64,000 bases of DNA from Gonocerus acuteangulatus (GCA_946811695.1 OX328127.1:44599609-44663608); one strand, 5' to 3'. Shown: positions 20,868 to 32,630, counted from the first letter of the stretch. Numbers and translations: made by a program. Notes: generated by a model from the sequence alone, not told the origin.

Positions 20868-22464
20868 CTGTTAACACGATAGCGGCCAGAGTTTTTGTTT
20901 TTTCGTCACGAAACTTGGTATATAGCATTCAATTAGCAAACGATTGAACGAGTTCGTTAACCACCAAAGTCGGTCCACCGGAAGGGGGGGTTTACCCCGA
21001 ACCCAAAACACTAATTTAACTATGTCAGCCGTAATATTTGTTATATTTCAACGAAACTTGGTATTCGAAGTGGTAATATAGAGAGAAAAGTGAGATATAA
21101 AAATAAACTAAATCGGTTCATTAGAAGGGGGGGGGGGGTTTACTCCGGACCCACAATACCAATTCGCCACTACCAGCCGTGATTTTTGGTATATTTCGAC
21201 GAAACTCGGTATTGGTAGTGGTAATCCACAGGTAAATATGTGTTGTAAAAATAAACTAAATCGGTTCATTAGGAGGGGGGGTTTACTCCGGACCTACAAT
21301 ACCAATTCGCCACTACCAGCCGTGATTTTTGGTATATTTCGACGAAACTCGGTATTCTTAGTGGTAATCTACAGGTAAATATGTGTTGTAAAAATAAACT
21401 AAATCGGTTCATTAGAAGGAGGGGTTTACTCCGGACCCAAATTCCTAATATACTCATAACGGTCGTAATTTCTGCTTTATTGTAACGAAACGCGGTATAC
21501 GTCGCGGGTAACTCATGAGAAAGAAGTGTTGTGAAAATGAGCTGAATTGGTCAATCGGAAAGCGGGGGTTTAATTTGTAATATATTTCAATCGAAAAGCC
21601 CGCCACACGTAGGTTCACAAAGCCGCCGCAAGGAGCGCTTTCTACCACTAGAGTGACTGTATCCTGTTCCTGCGTTAGATCAAAATACGATAATATGAGG
21701 TTTTTTGTATTTATTACGTAGTGTAATAGGTACCATGTGTAAAAATAACTCTGGAAGCAAATTAATAATTGATCAGTTACTCATTACAAATTTAAAAGAG
21801 AACTATTCATGTTTTTATTTTATTTATGTAGGATATTTTAAGCAAATTGTTCTGGAAAGCAGTCTACACTACCCAAATTCTGAGGAAAGTGCTTAGTTAT
21901 GCAGCTCCTGCGTGACGGACTTTTTTGTAGACAATTTAGTAAGCTTTCGAATGGTAACCTTCGGCTTACCAAATTCTCAACTGTTTTCGAGATATTAAGG
22001 AAAGTATAAAAAGTTACCAAAACTTTTCATGAATGATAATTTTATTCTAACCCTTCCTTAACTCCAAACGTAACCCATATTTCAACATATTAGTTTTGAT
22101 GAAATTAAAACATGCAGAAAATGTTTCAACTGAATCCCATGATTTTAGGTACCCAAATCAAAAACGTTATTCAACTATTTTTCCAATTTTCTCGAAAACG
22201 GTTAAAGCTATCGCCTTGAAAATGGTTGCATTCGTTTTCCTAGGCCAAGAAGCCTATAAAACGAGTACTTACAAGCATATGAACTCAAAAACGTGCATAT
22301 GAAGTAAGCAGAACGATTTTTGCGCGCGACATTCGCTCCAAAAACCATGTTCCGGTGGGCGGATTCTGCTGGTTAACGACTTGACCTTTCAAATTAGACG
22401 AAAGATTTGTTTGCCAAATTTCATCAAAATCGGACCATTAGTTTGGGACCTAGAGAGCGAAGCG

Positions 22465-22502
<38 letters not shown>

Positions 22503-22642
22503 TAAAATTTGAGCCACCGTCATTTTCGGTCTCTAGGGGTTCTGAAACGCAAAATTTTCTAGTCGGCACTTCTGGATTGTTTCAATGGATCAACCTTAAA
22601 AGCGGGGTTCCTCCCTATGAAGGGAGGGAGGAACCGCGCTAA
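20300..22642 (+). mobile_element. Type A element interrupted by a type B element
   Basis: The left part (20300-20700) has the A 5' end TCCGACTCGTAGGAACT and the TTAGCGCGGTTCC repeat. The A body stops at CTTTCTTCAG and resumes at 21920 with TTTTTTGTAGACAATTTAGT, as in intact copies. The end hairpin and CGCGCTAA are at 22605-22642, with (AT)n at 22469-22498. Confidence 0.8.
20701..21919 (-). mobile_element. Helitron-like element, type B, copy 2 (nested in A)
   Basis: The minus strand starts TCCGTCACGCAGGAGCTGC at 21919 with TAAGCACTTTCC. It ends at the CTTTCC-type hairpin near 20701, where the last bases are altered. The interior has about four tandem 145-bp units, one more than copies 1 and 3, and (AT)n at 20823-20857. 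Confidence 0.8.
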
Positions 22643-22811
22643 AAAGGGTACCTGGGAGACTAATATTATAAAACTGATAGCTTTTTTACACCGTAAACAA
22701 AACATATACCGAAACGAACTGAACCTTTCGTTTAATGCAAAGTATTAGTGTGTCTATTTTATCGAAAGAGGATTATTTTTGTAGGCGGTAGAGAGCGATT
22801 ATACATAAATA

Positions 22812-22818
<7 letters not shown>

Positions 22819-22855
<37 letters not shown>
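22819..22855. repeat. (AT)n microsatellite with (CA)n
   Basis: About 37 bp of AT followed by ACACACACACACATGCACAC. The stretches 22660-22800 and 22880-23630 show no other feature. Confidence 0.85.
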
Positions 22856-22869
<14 letters not shown>

Positions 22870-23636
22870 TGCACACACACAAATGTAGACTACATTTTGA
22901 CGACTGATTAATTTGGTTTTGGAGACTTTTGGGTTAGGTAATGTAAATATTTCTCTCAAATATCTGTAACGTTTCCAACAAAATGGATTGAAATAAAATA
23001 TTCATGGAAATATTATCTGATATCAATCTATTCTTATTCACGCCAACTGAGCCGGATCAAGAACGTATTATTATTTTACCTTTTTCAATGCGCATGGTTG
23101 AACATAAGCACTGACAGTGGTTTTAATTATAATTATTCCTCAAGGGTGGGAAATATATTATAAAATTGTCCTTGCAATGTGCATGGCACAGTAAAATCAT
23201 TATCTACTTGAGCTCCAGGCTCCCCTCGAGATTTTTTTTTTTTAAAACTAACAAAATAAAATATTGTAGCATGGCGAATTTATTCATCCCCTAATTATAC
23301 AGCCTTTAATTAATTTAATGGGTGCCTGCAAAGGTGATTATCTGGCAGCCGGCGCGTAATACTGATCACACTGTCTCCTTAGCTTGCCTTACTGTCAAGA
23401 ATCACATACCTTCACAGTATCTGAATCTCTGGGCTGTTGTGGCGTGTTAAGGGGCTGACGAATGAATGAACAGCTGATTCAAATATTAATTTTTATAATA
23501 ACCTATAGATCGTCCGGCGCGACCAGATGTTAATAGACTGTAAAAAAGTACTTTGTTACTCAATTTTTTAATTAATTAAGGAAACAGTCAATCACATGCC
23601 ATTATTTAATTCGAGAGATGTTCACTCGTGGAAGAT

Positions 23637-23806
23637 ACGCTTCTTTTAGGAAAAATGCCTTGAAATCGAGCTGGAATTATAAGGCAGACTGCTTGACTCG
23701 GGAGAGGTGATTGCCAAGGCCAGGTCGAAATCCCGTTTGACCAATTAGATGTCCATTTCCTATTCGACAATCAGGAATATTTTTTAACACTTTGGCTGCC
23801 AACTGC

Positions 23807-23807
<1 letters not shown>
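23637..23807 (+). repeat. Repeat H, copy 2
   Basis: Homologous to 18411-18606 (shared GGTGATTGCCAAGGCCAGGT). A 36-bp (AT)n tract and the helicase remnant follow. Confidence 0.65.

Positions 23808-23810
<3 letters not shown>

Positions 23811-23847
<37 letters not shown>
23811..23847. repeat. (AT)n microsatellite
   Basis: About 37 bp of AT between repeat H and the helicase remnant. Confidence 0.85.
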
Positions 23848-23853
<6 letters not shown>

Positions 23854-23869
23854 TCTGAGCGAACAGCAG

Positions 23870-24380
23870 TGCTCTATGCGACGAAAAATTGACGTGTCGT
23901 TGGATCTTGTTAATGGTTCTATTGGTACCATAGTGCGGTCAACAATATCGTACAGCACACAATATTGTTGCCCGCACCTGTCAAGAAATTACAAATTAGA
24001 TTCAGCCAAGGTTTACTTCATGATTTAGACCGCATCGCGACCAAATTTGAGTTGTTTAGTCGGGTATATATTCATAGGCATCAATTTCCTATTTGCTTGA
24101 CCTGCGCTATCGCAATACACAAGAGTCAGGGTTTACGTTTATCACATGTGCTGTTGGATTTGGGACTTCTATTTTCTCCTTTGGTCAGGCGTATGATACC
24201 CTATGTAGAGTCACTTGCTTCAATGGGGTTCATCTTATGAATTTTGATCCGTGCCAGGTTAAAGCTCTCTCTTTAAATTTAATTTGCCTTGTCAATAAAA
24301 CAAGTAATAATATAGCACATAAAAATAACAATACAAATACTCTGAGAACTATAGCAACCTACAATCTACTAAACACGTAG
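23870..24380 (+). pseudogene. PIF1-like DNA helicase remnant
   Basis: Pieces of the C-terminal helicase domain follow in order across three frames. They are RRKIDVSLDLVNGSIGTI, then HRHQFPICLTCAIAIHKSQG (the conserved QFP and IHKSQG motifs), then FSFGQAYDTLCRVTCFNGVH (family GQ.YVALSR), then LMNFDPCQVKA. PIF1-type helicases unwind DNA 5'-3'. A transposon-borne version forms the C-terminal half of Helitron Rep/helicase proteins. Frameshifts and loss of the ALSR residues make it dead. No Rep domain was seen, so a Helitron or a separate PIF1-like mobile family are both possible. Confidence 0.75.
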
Positions 24381-25082
24381 AACGGATAAATAAACAACTT
24401 ACAGCAGCTCAAAAGCGATTACAGAACTTAATGTATGGCAATATTTTATAAAATCCCGGCAAAATAAGACACTTCCGGAAAACTGTACACCGAAGCAACA
24501 GGTAATGCGTCCTATTCTCAGCTCCAGCCAGATAACCGTACTGGGTAAAAACCTTCCCCGATCACGTCACAAGACTGGTGACCTTAGAGCTCATATATGA
24601 TAAACAATTAATTCTAATATTAAGAGAAATTCGTGGATATATTATAAGTGTGTGAAATGTTTACTTACTCGGTCCAGACGTTGCGTTTAATGTTCTCATA
24701 TTTATGCAATAGATAGAACGGCGGAAGCCAAATTGAAATATCCGGGTCAAGGCTTTGAGTCCGAGCCTCAGGGAATGGATGCTCCCTCGGTAACTTTCAC
24801 TCGAGTATAGGAAGTGAAATGGAACGGCACATTAGTGAATGAAAAGGATGAAGGTTGAGTTCAAGGACAAGGAGGTAGGAGGAAAATGAAATAGGTAGGC
24901 AGAATGCCGTTGATCTGAAAGACTCACAATCTTCTTTGGCAATGTTCTTTTTTTAGCAGGGCGTGGTAATATTTAATATCAACCTTATCTTATACAAAGT
25001 ACAAATACTTTAAGGAAGAAACTGTATTGATTCTAGAAAAATCAGCTATACACGGCTCACTCAAACCTATTAATAAAAGAAG
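24381..25082. other. Stretch without recognised features
   Basis: Less AT-biased around 24690-24900, but I saw no open frame, splice-bounded exon or repeat family. Confidence 0.4.
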
Positions 25083-25385
25083 TCCAACTCGCGGGAACTG
25101 CGTTCATCATCTTTGCTCGATTCTATATCTTTCTTATCCCTGATATCACTTGGAAACCTTGAAATTGGTCTGAATAATTTTTTTTCTCGAACTTCTTGCT
25201 TTATGAGGGAAATTTACATCTGCCCCTGTAAACCCTTATGGCTTGTTACAAGGATTGATTTCTCTTAATGAGAATCATGAGCAATAAAACAAAGTGTTTC
25301 GTTGAACCACTGTTCTATGGTTTCTGAAACATGGAATTTTCTTGTCCACACTTCCGGATTTCGTTATGAGGCAAAACTTTTTTTT
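25083..25385 (+). mobile_element. Diverged type A Helitron-like fragment
   Basis: The start TCCAACTCGCGGGAACTGCG and the later block GGTTTCTGAAACATGGAATTTTC-like and CACTTCCGGATT match type A ends. The terminal hairpin and (AT)n are missing. Confidence 0.6.
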
Positions 25386-25796
25386 CTTTAATATTACTAT
25401 ACAAAATCCAAATAAAAACATTAGATGTGTCTTTATTTATATTATCCTTCGTATTGTGAAGAAGCTTCTAATGTTTTATTTGGATTTTGTATATTAACGT
25501 TAAAAAAGTCCGACTCGCAGGAACTGCAGCATCTTAGCGCGGTTCCGTTCATGTCCCTAGTGCCATTTGATAAGCTTAGAAAAGAAATAAACTTATTTTT
25601 TTTATATATCTCGTGAAAATTGTCAAAATCCTCTCGAACATTTCGAATAAAAGTGATATTAAGGCGTCAGGGACACCGACAGTAGCTAACTTTTACACAG
25701 AAGCGGAAATTACAGAATCTGGCTCTCATTCTAAAGCAAAGGTCCATAAATCAATACAAAATATGCCTAATAAAGCCTTTCTAGTGGATACAGAAG

Positions 25797-26054
25797 CATG
25801 GGCGTATATGAGGGGGGGGGCTGAGGGGGCTGCAGCCCCTCCCGAAATTTTGAATTGATGATAAAAACTTCTCGTAAAACCCTTAAAAATAAATTAAATA
25901 AGATCACTTAGTTCATAAAACATATTTTATTTTACGTGTAATAGCGTTTTAGTTGCCGAAAACTATTCCAAGCTCTAAATATTTAGTATTCCATACCCTG
26001 GAAATGGTCTCAGCCCCCCCCCCCCCCCCGAAATTGTTTTTATATACGCCCATG
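25797..26054 (+). mobile_element. MITE, 'CATGGGCG' family, with perfect 8-bp target duplication
   Basis: The TIRs are CATGGGCGTATAT and ATATACGCCCATG. TACAGAAG is on both sides (25789-25796 and 26055-26062). G-runs and C-runs lie just inside the ends. An 8-bp duplication fits hAT or P superfamilies; Drosophila P-element ends also begin CATG. Family unresolved. Confidence 0.8.
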
Positions 26055-27159
26055 TACAGAAGGATCAAGAAGAAGTACACAAGATTGAGAAGAATACCCT
26101 GCCTAATATAGCCTATATAGAATAATATGCCGAATAAAACCTATCTATTTAATACACAAGGACAAATAAAAGCCTTGACGAATAACAAGTCAAGAAAAAA
26201 AAACTTTATTTAACAAAATAAAACAAAGTTTAGTTGCCCAACTACAATAGAATAATATACCTAATTAAGTCTATGGAGTAGACCAAAAACAAGTCTTGTG
26301 GGATATTGTTTTTTTCTAATTAAATACTTTTTATCAATATTTAGTATATAACATTTGTTGAAAACTATTGATTGCTAATTGATGAATCGGTTTACAACTA
26401 AGTAGTGTTTATGAATATTTAGTATATAACCTATGTTTGGATCTGTGTTTTTGGGGTGCTCTCCGCCTAGGCTTTGTATTTGTGTCGGCAGATACCTGGG
26501 GTATATTTACAGCTCTTGAGGATTAACTCTTAGCAGGTAAATTTCCTGCGGACCTTCTGCTTCTACGGGCATTGAACCGCCATATTCGCTCATAGTATCT
26601 AACCGTTGTGAAGTTTATTTTTTGGATTTAGGACTTAATATACATATGTAGACTAAATCATAGCAAGAAGTAATCCTCCGTCGTCGGTTCTTAACTATGT
26701 CGACTCGCTAATGTTATCCAATCTTAGATACATCGTATTTAAAATCCACAGCAAAAACACGACATTTCATCAGAATCCCCTGCTGAATAAAACTTATATA
26801 GAATAATATGCAAAATAAAGCCTATCTAGTGGATAAAAATAGAGGAAAAAAGCCGTTAGTGGTGGTAGAAAATCTTAAAAGTATTTCGCTCAGAAATCTC
26901 CGAAATATTGTCACTAATTTTACGTATCCTGTTTTATAGCCAAATAGATTTATATTCTGTAATCAATAAGAAAAACCTACTAACAATAAAAAACTATGGG
27001 TAACAGATGAAAATAGGGAATACCAAGAATAATTCTAAAGAACGAAATCAACACCAGTACAGTAATCTAGATATTCATAAGGCATCTTCGAATTCTAACA
27101 AACAAAATATTGATTCTAATTATACGTATCCTGTTTTATTGACAAATACATTTGACTAC

Positions 27160-27255
27160 TATAAGCAATTAAAAACACTAGGGAATATGCCAAAGAACTC
27201 GGAATAGGAGCCTCGACAGTTTCAAGACATTTGAAGGAAATCGACAAATCCAAAA
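27160..27255 (+). pseudogene. Mariner-like transposase helix-turn-helix fragment (in long A copy 1)
   Basis: In one frame, right after a stop, it reads NTREYAKELGIGASTVSRHL then KEIDKSK. This resembles the second N-terminal HTH of mariner transposases (TRELAEELGVSHSTVSRHLK type), which bind the element ends. Nothing else of the transposase is seen. Equivalents are in the other long A copies near 29567-29660 (minus), 50537-50630 and 57515-57605. Confidence 0.5.
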
Positions 27256-28006
27256 CTGACATTTCATACGGTACAGCCTGATATATTTTTAACAATGAAT
27301 TGCTTTACTTATTTTAATTAATCTGTTTTATTGTCAAATACATTATCCTACTATAACCAATGAAAAAACAACAAGGAATAAAAACAAACAAGAAGAACCT
27401 TTCAATAAACGAAATCAATTACTTCAAAGTTGACATCGCCTAATCAAAACTTTCATTAGAACCTTTTTTGTAGAGCATTTAGTAAGCTTTCCAATGGTAT
27501 TCTTCCGTTTCCCAAGATTCTTAACCTTTTTCGAGATATTAGGGAAAGTATACAAAGTTACCAAAACTTTTTTATGTCTGTTAATAAAATATTTTATTCT
27601 AACTCTTCCTTAACTCCAAACGCAACCAAAATTTCAACATATTAGTTTTAATGAAAGTAGAAGAAGCAGTAAATGTTTCAACTGAATCCCATGATTCTAA
27701 GTACCCAAACCAAAAACGGCATTCAAAAATTATTTTTTCAGTTTTCTCGAAAACGGTTAAAGCTATCGCCTTGAAAATGGTTTCATTCGTTTTCCTAACC
27801 CAAGAAGCCTATAAAACGAGTACTTACAAGCTTATGACCTCAAAAACGTAAGCGTTACGATTATGCGCGAATTTCGCCCCAAACGCCATCATCCAGTGGG
27901 CGGATTTTGCTGGTTAACGAACTTGATCTTTCAAATTGGACGACAGATTTTTGTACCAAATTTCATCAAAATCGGACCATCAGGGAAGCCAGAAATGAGC
28001 GAACAG

Positions 28007-28081
<75 letters not shown>

Positions 28082-28310
28082 TATACATATATATATATAC
28101 AAATTTGAACCACCGTTATTTTCGGTCTCTAGGGGGTTCTGAAACGCGAAATTTTCTTGTCGGCACTTCCGGATTGTTTCATTGTATCAACCTTATAAGC
28201 GGGGTTCCTCCCTATGGGGGAGGGAGGAACCGCGCTAAAAGAAAAATAGGTTTGCCTCATAACAAAATCTCAAAGTGTCGAATAGAAAATTTCATGTTTC
28301 AGAACCCTTA

Positions 28311-28312
<2 letters not shown>

Positions 28313-28367
<55 letters not shown>
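28313..28367. repeat. (AT)n microsatellite between two A elements
   Basis: The spacer 28239-28414 between two tail-to-tail A copies holds about 55 bp of AT, plus an inverted remnant of an A-like 3' end block (TCGAATAGAAAATTTCATGT). Confidence 0.8.
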
Positions 28368-28371
<4 letters not shown>

Positions 28372-28414
28372 TTAATTGAGGCATCATCCCAATCTCTTGT
28401 TACTCTTCACTTTT

Positions 28415-28576
28415 TTAGCGCGGTTCCTCCCTCCCCCATAGGGAGGAACCCCGCTTATAAGGTTGATACAATGAAACAATCCGGAAGTGCCGACTAGAAA
28501 ATTTTGCGTTTCAGAACCCCTAGAAACCGAAAATAACGGTGGTTCAAATTTGTATATATATATATATATATGTATA

Positions 28577-28635
<59 letters not shown>

Positions 28636-31317
28636 CTGTTCGCTCTCTAAATAGAAGACGAATGGTCCGATTTTGATGAAATTTGGTACAAAAATCTGTC
28701 GTCCAATTTGAAAGGTCAAGTTCGTTAACCAGCAAAATCCGCCCACTGGAAGATGGCGTTTGGGGCGAAATTCGCGCAGAAAAAATCGTAACGCTTACGT
28801 TTTTGAGTTCATAAGCTTGTAAGTACTCGTTTTATAGGCTTCTTGGACTAGAAAAACGAATGAAACCATTTTCAAGGCGATAGCTTTAACCGTTGTCGAG
28901 AAAATTGGAAAAACAGTTTTTGAATACCGTTTTTGGTTTGGGTACTTAGAATAACGGGATTCAGTTGAAACATTATGTGCATGTTCTACTTTCATTAAAA
29001 CTAATATGTTGAAAGTTATGTTACGTTTGGAGTTAAGGAAGGGTTAGAATAACATATTTTATGAACAGATATGAAAAGTTTTGGAAACTTCGTATACTTT
29101 CATTAATATCTCGAACACGGTTGGGAAATCGTGGTAAGTGGATTGAAACTATTTGAAAGCTTACTAAATTCTCTACAAAAATGATTCTAAAACTATTTTT
29201 GATTAGGTTATGTCAATCGGAGAAATAAATGCTTAAAACTTCAAATACGTCTGTTTTGTTCTTATGGACGGGTTTTTGTCGTTCTTTTTGTAATTTTTGT
29301 CTCTTTCCCTTGGTTTTTTATTGCTTTTTATTTCTTTAATTTCTTATGTTGTATTTGTAAGGAAAATGTATGTGTGTGTAAAACAGGATAGGTAAAATGA
29401 GACCAATTTTCTGTTGTCAGAAATAATGAAAAGTTTTGGGAACTTCGTATAATTTCTTAATATCTCGAAAACGGTTGAAAATCTTGGGAAGCGAAAGGTT
29501 ACCATTCGAAAGCTTACTAAATGGTCTACAAGAAAGGTTCTAAAGAAAGTTTTGAATAAGCGAAGTAATGTCAGCTTTGGATTTGTCGATTTCCTTCAAA
29601 TGTCTTGAAACTGTCGAGGCTCCTATTCCGAGTTCTTTGGCATATTCCCTAGTGTTTTTAATTGCTTATAGGAGTCAAATGTATTTGTCAATAAAACAGG
29701 ATACGTATAATTAGAATCAATATTTTGTTTGTTAGAATTCGATGATGCCGTATGAATATCTAGATTACAGTACTGGTGTTGATTTCGTTCTTTAGAATTA
29801 TTCTTGGTATTCCCTATTTTCATCTGTTACCCATAGTTTTTTTATTGTTAGTAGGTTTTTCTTATTGATTATAGAATATAAATCTATTTGGCTATAAAAC
29901 AGGATACGTAAAATTAGTGACAATATTTCGGAGATTTCTGAGCGAAATACTTTTAAGATTTTCTACCACCACGAACGGCTTTTTTCCTCTATTTTTATCC
30001 ACTAGATAGGCTTTATTTTGCATATTATTCTATATAAGTTTTATTCAGCAGGGGATTCTGATGAAATGTCGTGTTTTTATTGTGGATTTTAAATACGATG
30101 TATCTAAGATTGGATAACATTAGCGAGTCTACATAGTTAAGAACCGACGACGGAGGATTACTTCTTGCTATGATTTAGTCTACATATGTATATTAAGTCC
30201 TAAATCCAAAAAATAAACTTCACAACGGTTAGATACTATGAGCGTATATGGCGGTTCAATGCCCGTAGAACACAATGGGGCCGCAGGGAATTTACCTGCT
30301 AAGAGTTAATCCTCAAGAGCTGTAAATATACCCCAGGTATCTGCCGACACAAATACAAAGCCTAGGCGGAGAGCACCCCAAAAACACAGATCCAAAAATA
30401 GGTTATATACTAAATATTCATAAAGACTACTTAGTTGTAAACCGATTCATCAATTAGCAATCAATAATTTTCAACAAAGGTTATATACTAAATATTGATA
30501 AAAAGTATTTAATTAGAAAAAAAACAATATCCCACAAGACTTGTTTTTGGTCTACTCCATAGACTTAATTAGGTATATTATTCTATTGTAGTTGGGCAAC
30601 TAAACTTTGTTTTATTTTGTTAAATAAAGTTTTTTTTTTGACTTGTTATTCGTCAAGACTTTTATTTGTCCTTGTGTATTTACTAGATACGTTTTATTCG
30701 GCATATTATTCTATATAGGCTATATTAGGCAGGGTATTCTACTCAATCTTGTGTACTTCTTCTTGATCCTTCTGTACATGGGCGTATATAAAAACAATTT
30801 CGGGGGGGGGCTGAGACCATTTCCAGGGTATGGAATACTAAATATTTAGAGCTTGGAATAGTTTTAGGCAACTAAAACGCTATTGCACGTAAAATAAAAT
30901 ATGTTTTATGAACTAAGTGATCTTATTTAATTTATTTTTAAGGGTTTTACGAGAAGTTTTTATCATCAATTCAAAATTTCGGGAGGGGCTGCAGCCCCCT
31001 CAGCCCCCCCCCCCTCATATACGCCCATGCTTCTGTATCCTCTAGAAAGGCTTTATTAGGCATATTTTGTATTGATTTATAGAGCTTTGCTTTAGAATGA
31101 GAGCCAGATTCTGTAATTTCCGCTTCTGTGTAAAAGTTAGCTACTGTCGGTGTCCCTGACGCCTTAATATCACTTTTATTCGAGATGTTCGAGAGGATTT
31201 TGACCATTTTCACGAGATATATAAAAAAAATAAGTTTATTTCTTTTCTAAGCTTATCAAATGGCACTAGGGACATGAACGGAACCGCGCTAAGATGCTGC
31301 AGTTCCTGCGAGTCGGA
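28415..31317 (-). mobile_element. Helitron-like element, long type A, copy 2 (2.90 kb, inverted)
   Basis: The ends are TTAGCGCGGTTCCTCCCTCC at the left (its 3' end) and CAGTTCCTGCGAGTCGGA at the right (its 5' end). The content is like copy 1, including the MITE at 30777-31029 (flanked by CTTCTGTA on both sides) and the mariner-like HTH. The module order is the same, with one more partial module. (AT)n lies at 28552-28631, interrupted by TGTATATATTTATTT. Confidence 0.8.
30777..31029 (-). mobile_element. MITE, 'CATGGGCG' family (in long A copy 2)
   Basis: Same insertion site and 8-bp flank (CTTCTGTA) as in copy 1, so it was inherited and did not insert separately. Confidence 0.75.
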
Positions 31318-31445
31318 CTTTTGTAATTTGGGGTGCCTAAATAATTTAAAATATAGATGAAAAAAGATTGCAGTAAATTTCTACTATATACAGACCTATA
31401 GCCAATCTGCACTTCCAATGACCCATATGGGTAGAGGAAGATTAA

Positions 31446-31446
31446 T

Positions 31447-31502
<56 letters not shown>

Positions 31503-31567
31503 ATTTTGGCTTGGAATGGAATGCGTTTCCTTTTTCTTTCCATAGGGAGGAAACCCGCTAAAAACTT
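31446..31567 (+). mobile_element. A-like terminal fragment with (AT)n
   Basis: (AT)n (about 31452-31499), then TTTCCATAGGGAGGAAACCC and GCTAAAAA: a third-type hairpin end with a different stem from A and B. Type B copy 3 starts directly after it. Confidence 0.5.
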
Positions 31568-31690
31568 TTAGCACTTTCCGCCGAAGGAAAGTAGCTATTG
31601 AGGTTGGACTCATGACGGAATTTTTGAAAAATTTCTTCAAATCTTTATCGATCCTACCTAGTAGACACCGAAAATTACCCCCATTAAAAT

Positions 31691-31728
<38 letters not shown>

Positions 31729-32630
31729 CTGTTAACACGATAGCGGCCAGAGTTTTTGTTTTTTCGTCACGAAACTTGGTATATAGCATTCAATTAGCAA
31801 ACGATTGAACGAGTTCGTTAACCACCAAAGTCGGTCCACCGGAAGGGGGGGTTTACCCCGAACCCAAAACACTAATTTGACCATTTCAGCCGTAATATTT
31901 GTTATATTTCAACGAAACTTGGTATTCGTAGTGGTAATATAGAGAGAAAAGTGAGATATAAAAATGAACTAAATCGGTTCATTAGGAGGGGGGGGGTTTA
32001 CTCCGGACCCACAATACCAATTCGCCACTACCAGCCGTGATTTTTGGTATATTTCGACGAAACTCGGTATTCGTAGTGGTAATCCACAGGTAAATATGTG
32101 TTGTAAAAATAAACTAAATCGGTTCATTAGAAGGGGGGGGGGGGGTTACTCCGGACCGAAATTCCTAATATACTCATACCGGTCGTTATTTCTGCTGTAT
32201 TGTAACGAAACGCGGTATACGTCGTGGGTAACTCATGAGAAAGAAGTGTTGTAAAAATGAGCTGAATCGGTCAATCGGACTTACTTTGTAATATATTTCA
32301 ATAGAAAAACCCGCCAGACGTAGGTTCACAAAGCCGCCGCAAGGAGCGCTTTCTACCACTTGAGGGACTATTTCCTGTTCCTGCGTTAGATCAAAATACG
32401 ATAATATGAGGTTTTTTGTATTTATTACGTAGTGTAGTAGGTACCATGTGTAAACATAACTATGGAAGCAAATTAATAATTGATCAGTTACTCATTACAA
32501 ATTTAAAAGAGAACTATTCATGTTTTTATTTTATTTATGTAGGATATTTTAAGCAAATTGTTCTGGAAAGCAGTCTACACTACCCAAATTCTGAGGAAAG
32601 TGCTTAGTTATGCAGCTCCTGCGTGACGGA
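31568..32630 (-). mobile_element. Helitron-like element, type B, copy 3
   Basis: The minus strand starts TCCGTCACGCAGGAGCTGC at 32630, with TAAGCACTTTCC. It ends CTTTCCTTCGGCGGAAAG and GTGCTAA at 31568. It has about three tandem units and (AT)n at 31692-31718, and is followed on the right by a T-run (32632-32647). Confidence 0.8.

Larger units (their letters stand above)
25509..28238 (+). mobile_element. Helitron-like element, long type A, copy 1 (2.73 kb)
   Basis: Both ends are intact: TCCGACTCGCAGGAACTGC with TTAGCGCGGTTCC, and the hairpin GGTTCCTCCCT...AGGGAGGAACC with CGCGCTAA. Inside, in order: a conserved 5' block, the CATGGGCG MITE (25797-26054), AT-rich degenerate repeats, a mariner-like HTH (27160-27255), one 350-bp module, the 'GTTAACGAACTTGA' block, (AT)n at 28012-28075 and the end block. 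No protein gene for transposition is visible, so it is presumed non-autonomous. Confidence 0.8.

Noticed and set aside
27907..28311. Open frames with long Ile-Tyr runs (also at 11333, 15621, 43114, 51468, 55263)
   Set aside because: They are translations of (AT)n tracts plus element ends, open on both strands because the repeat has no stop. Not proteins.
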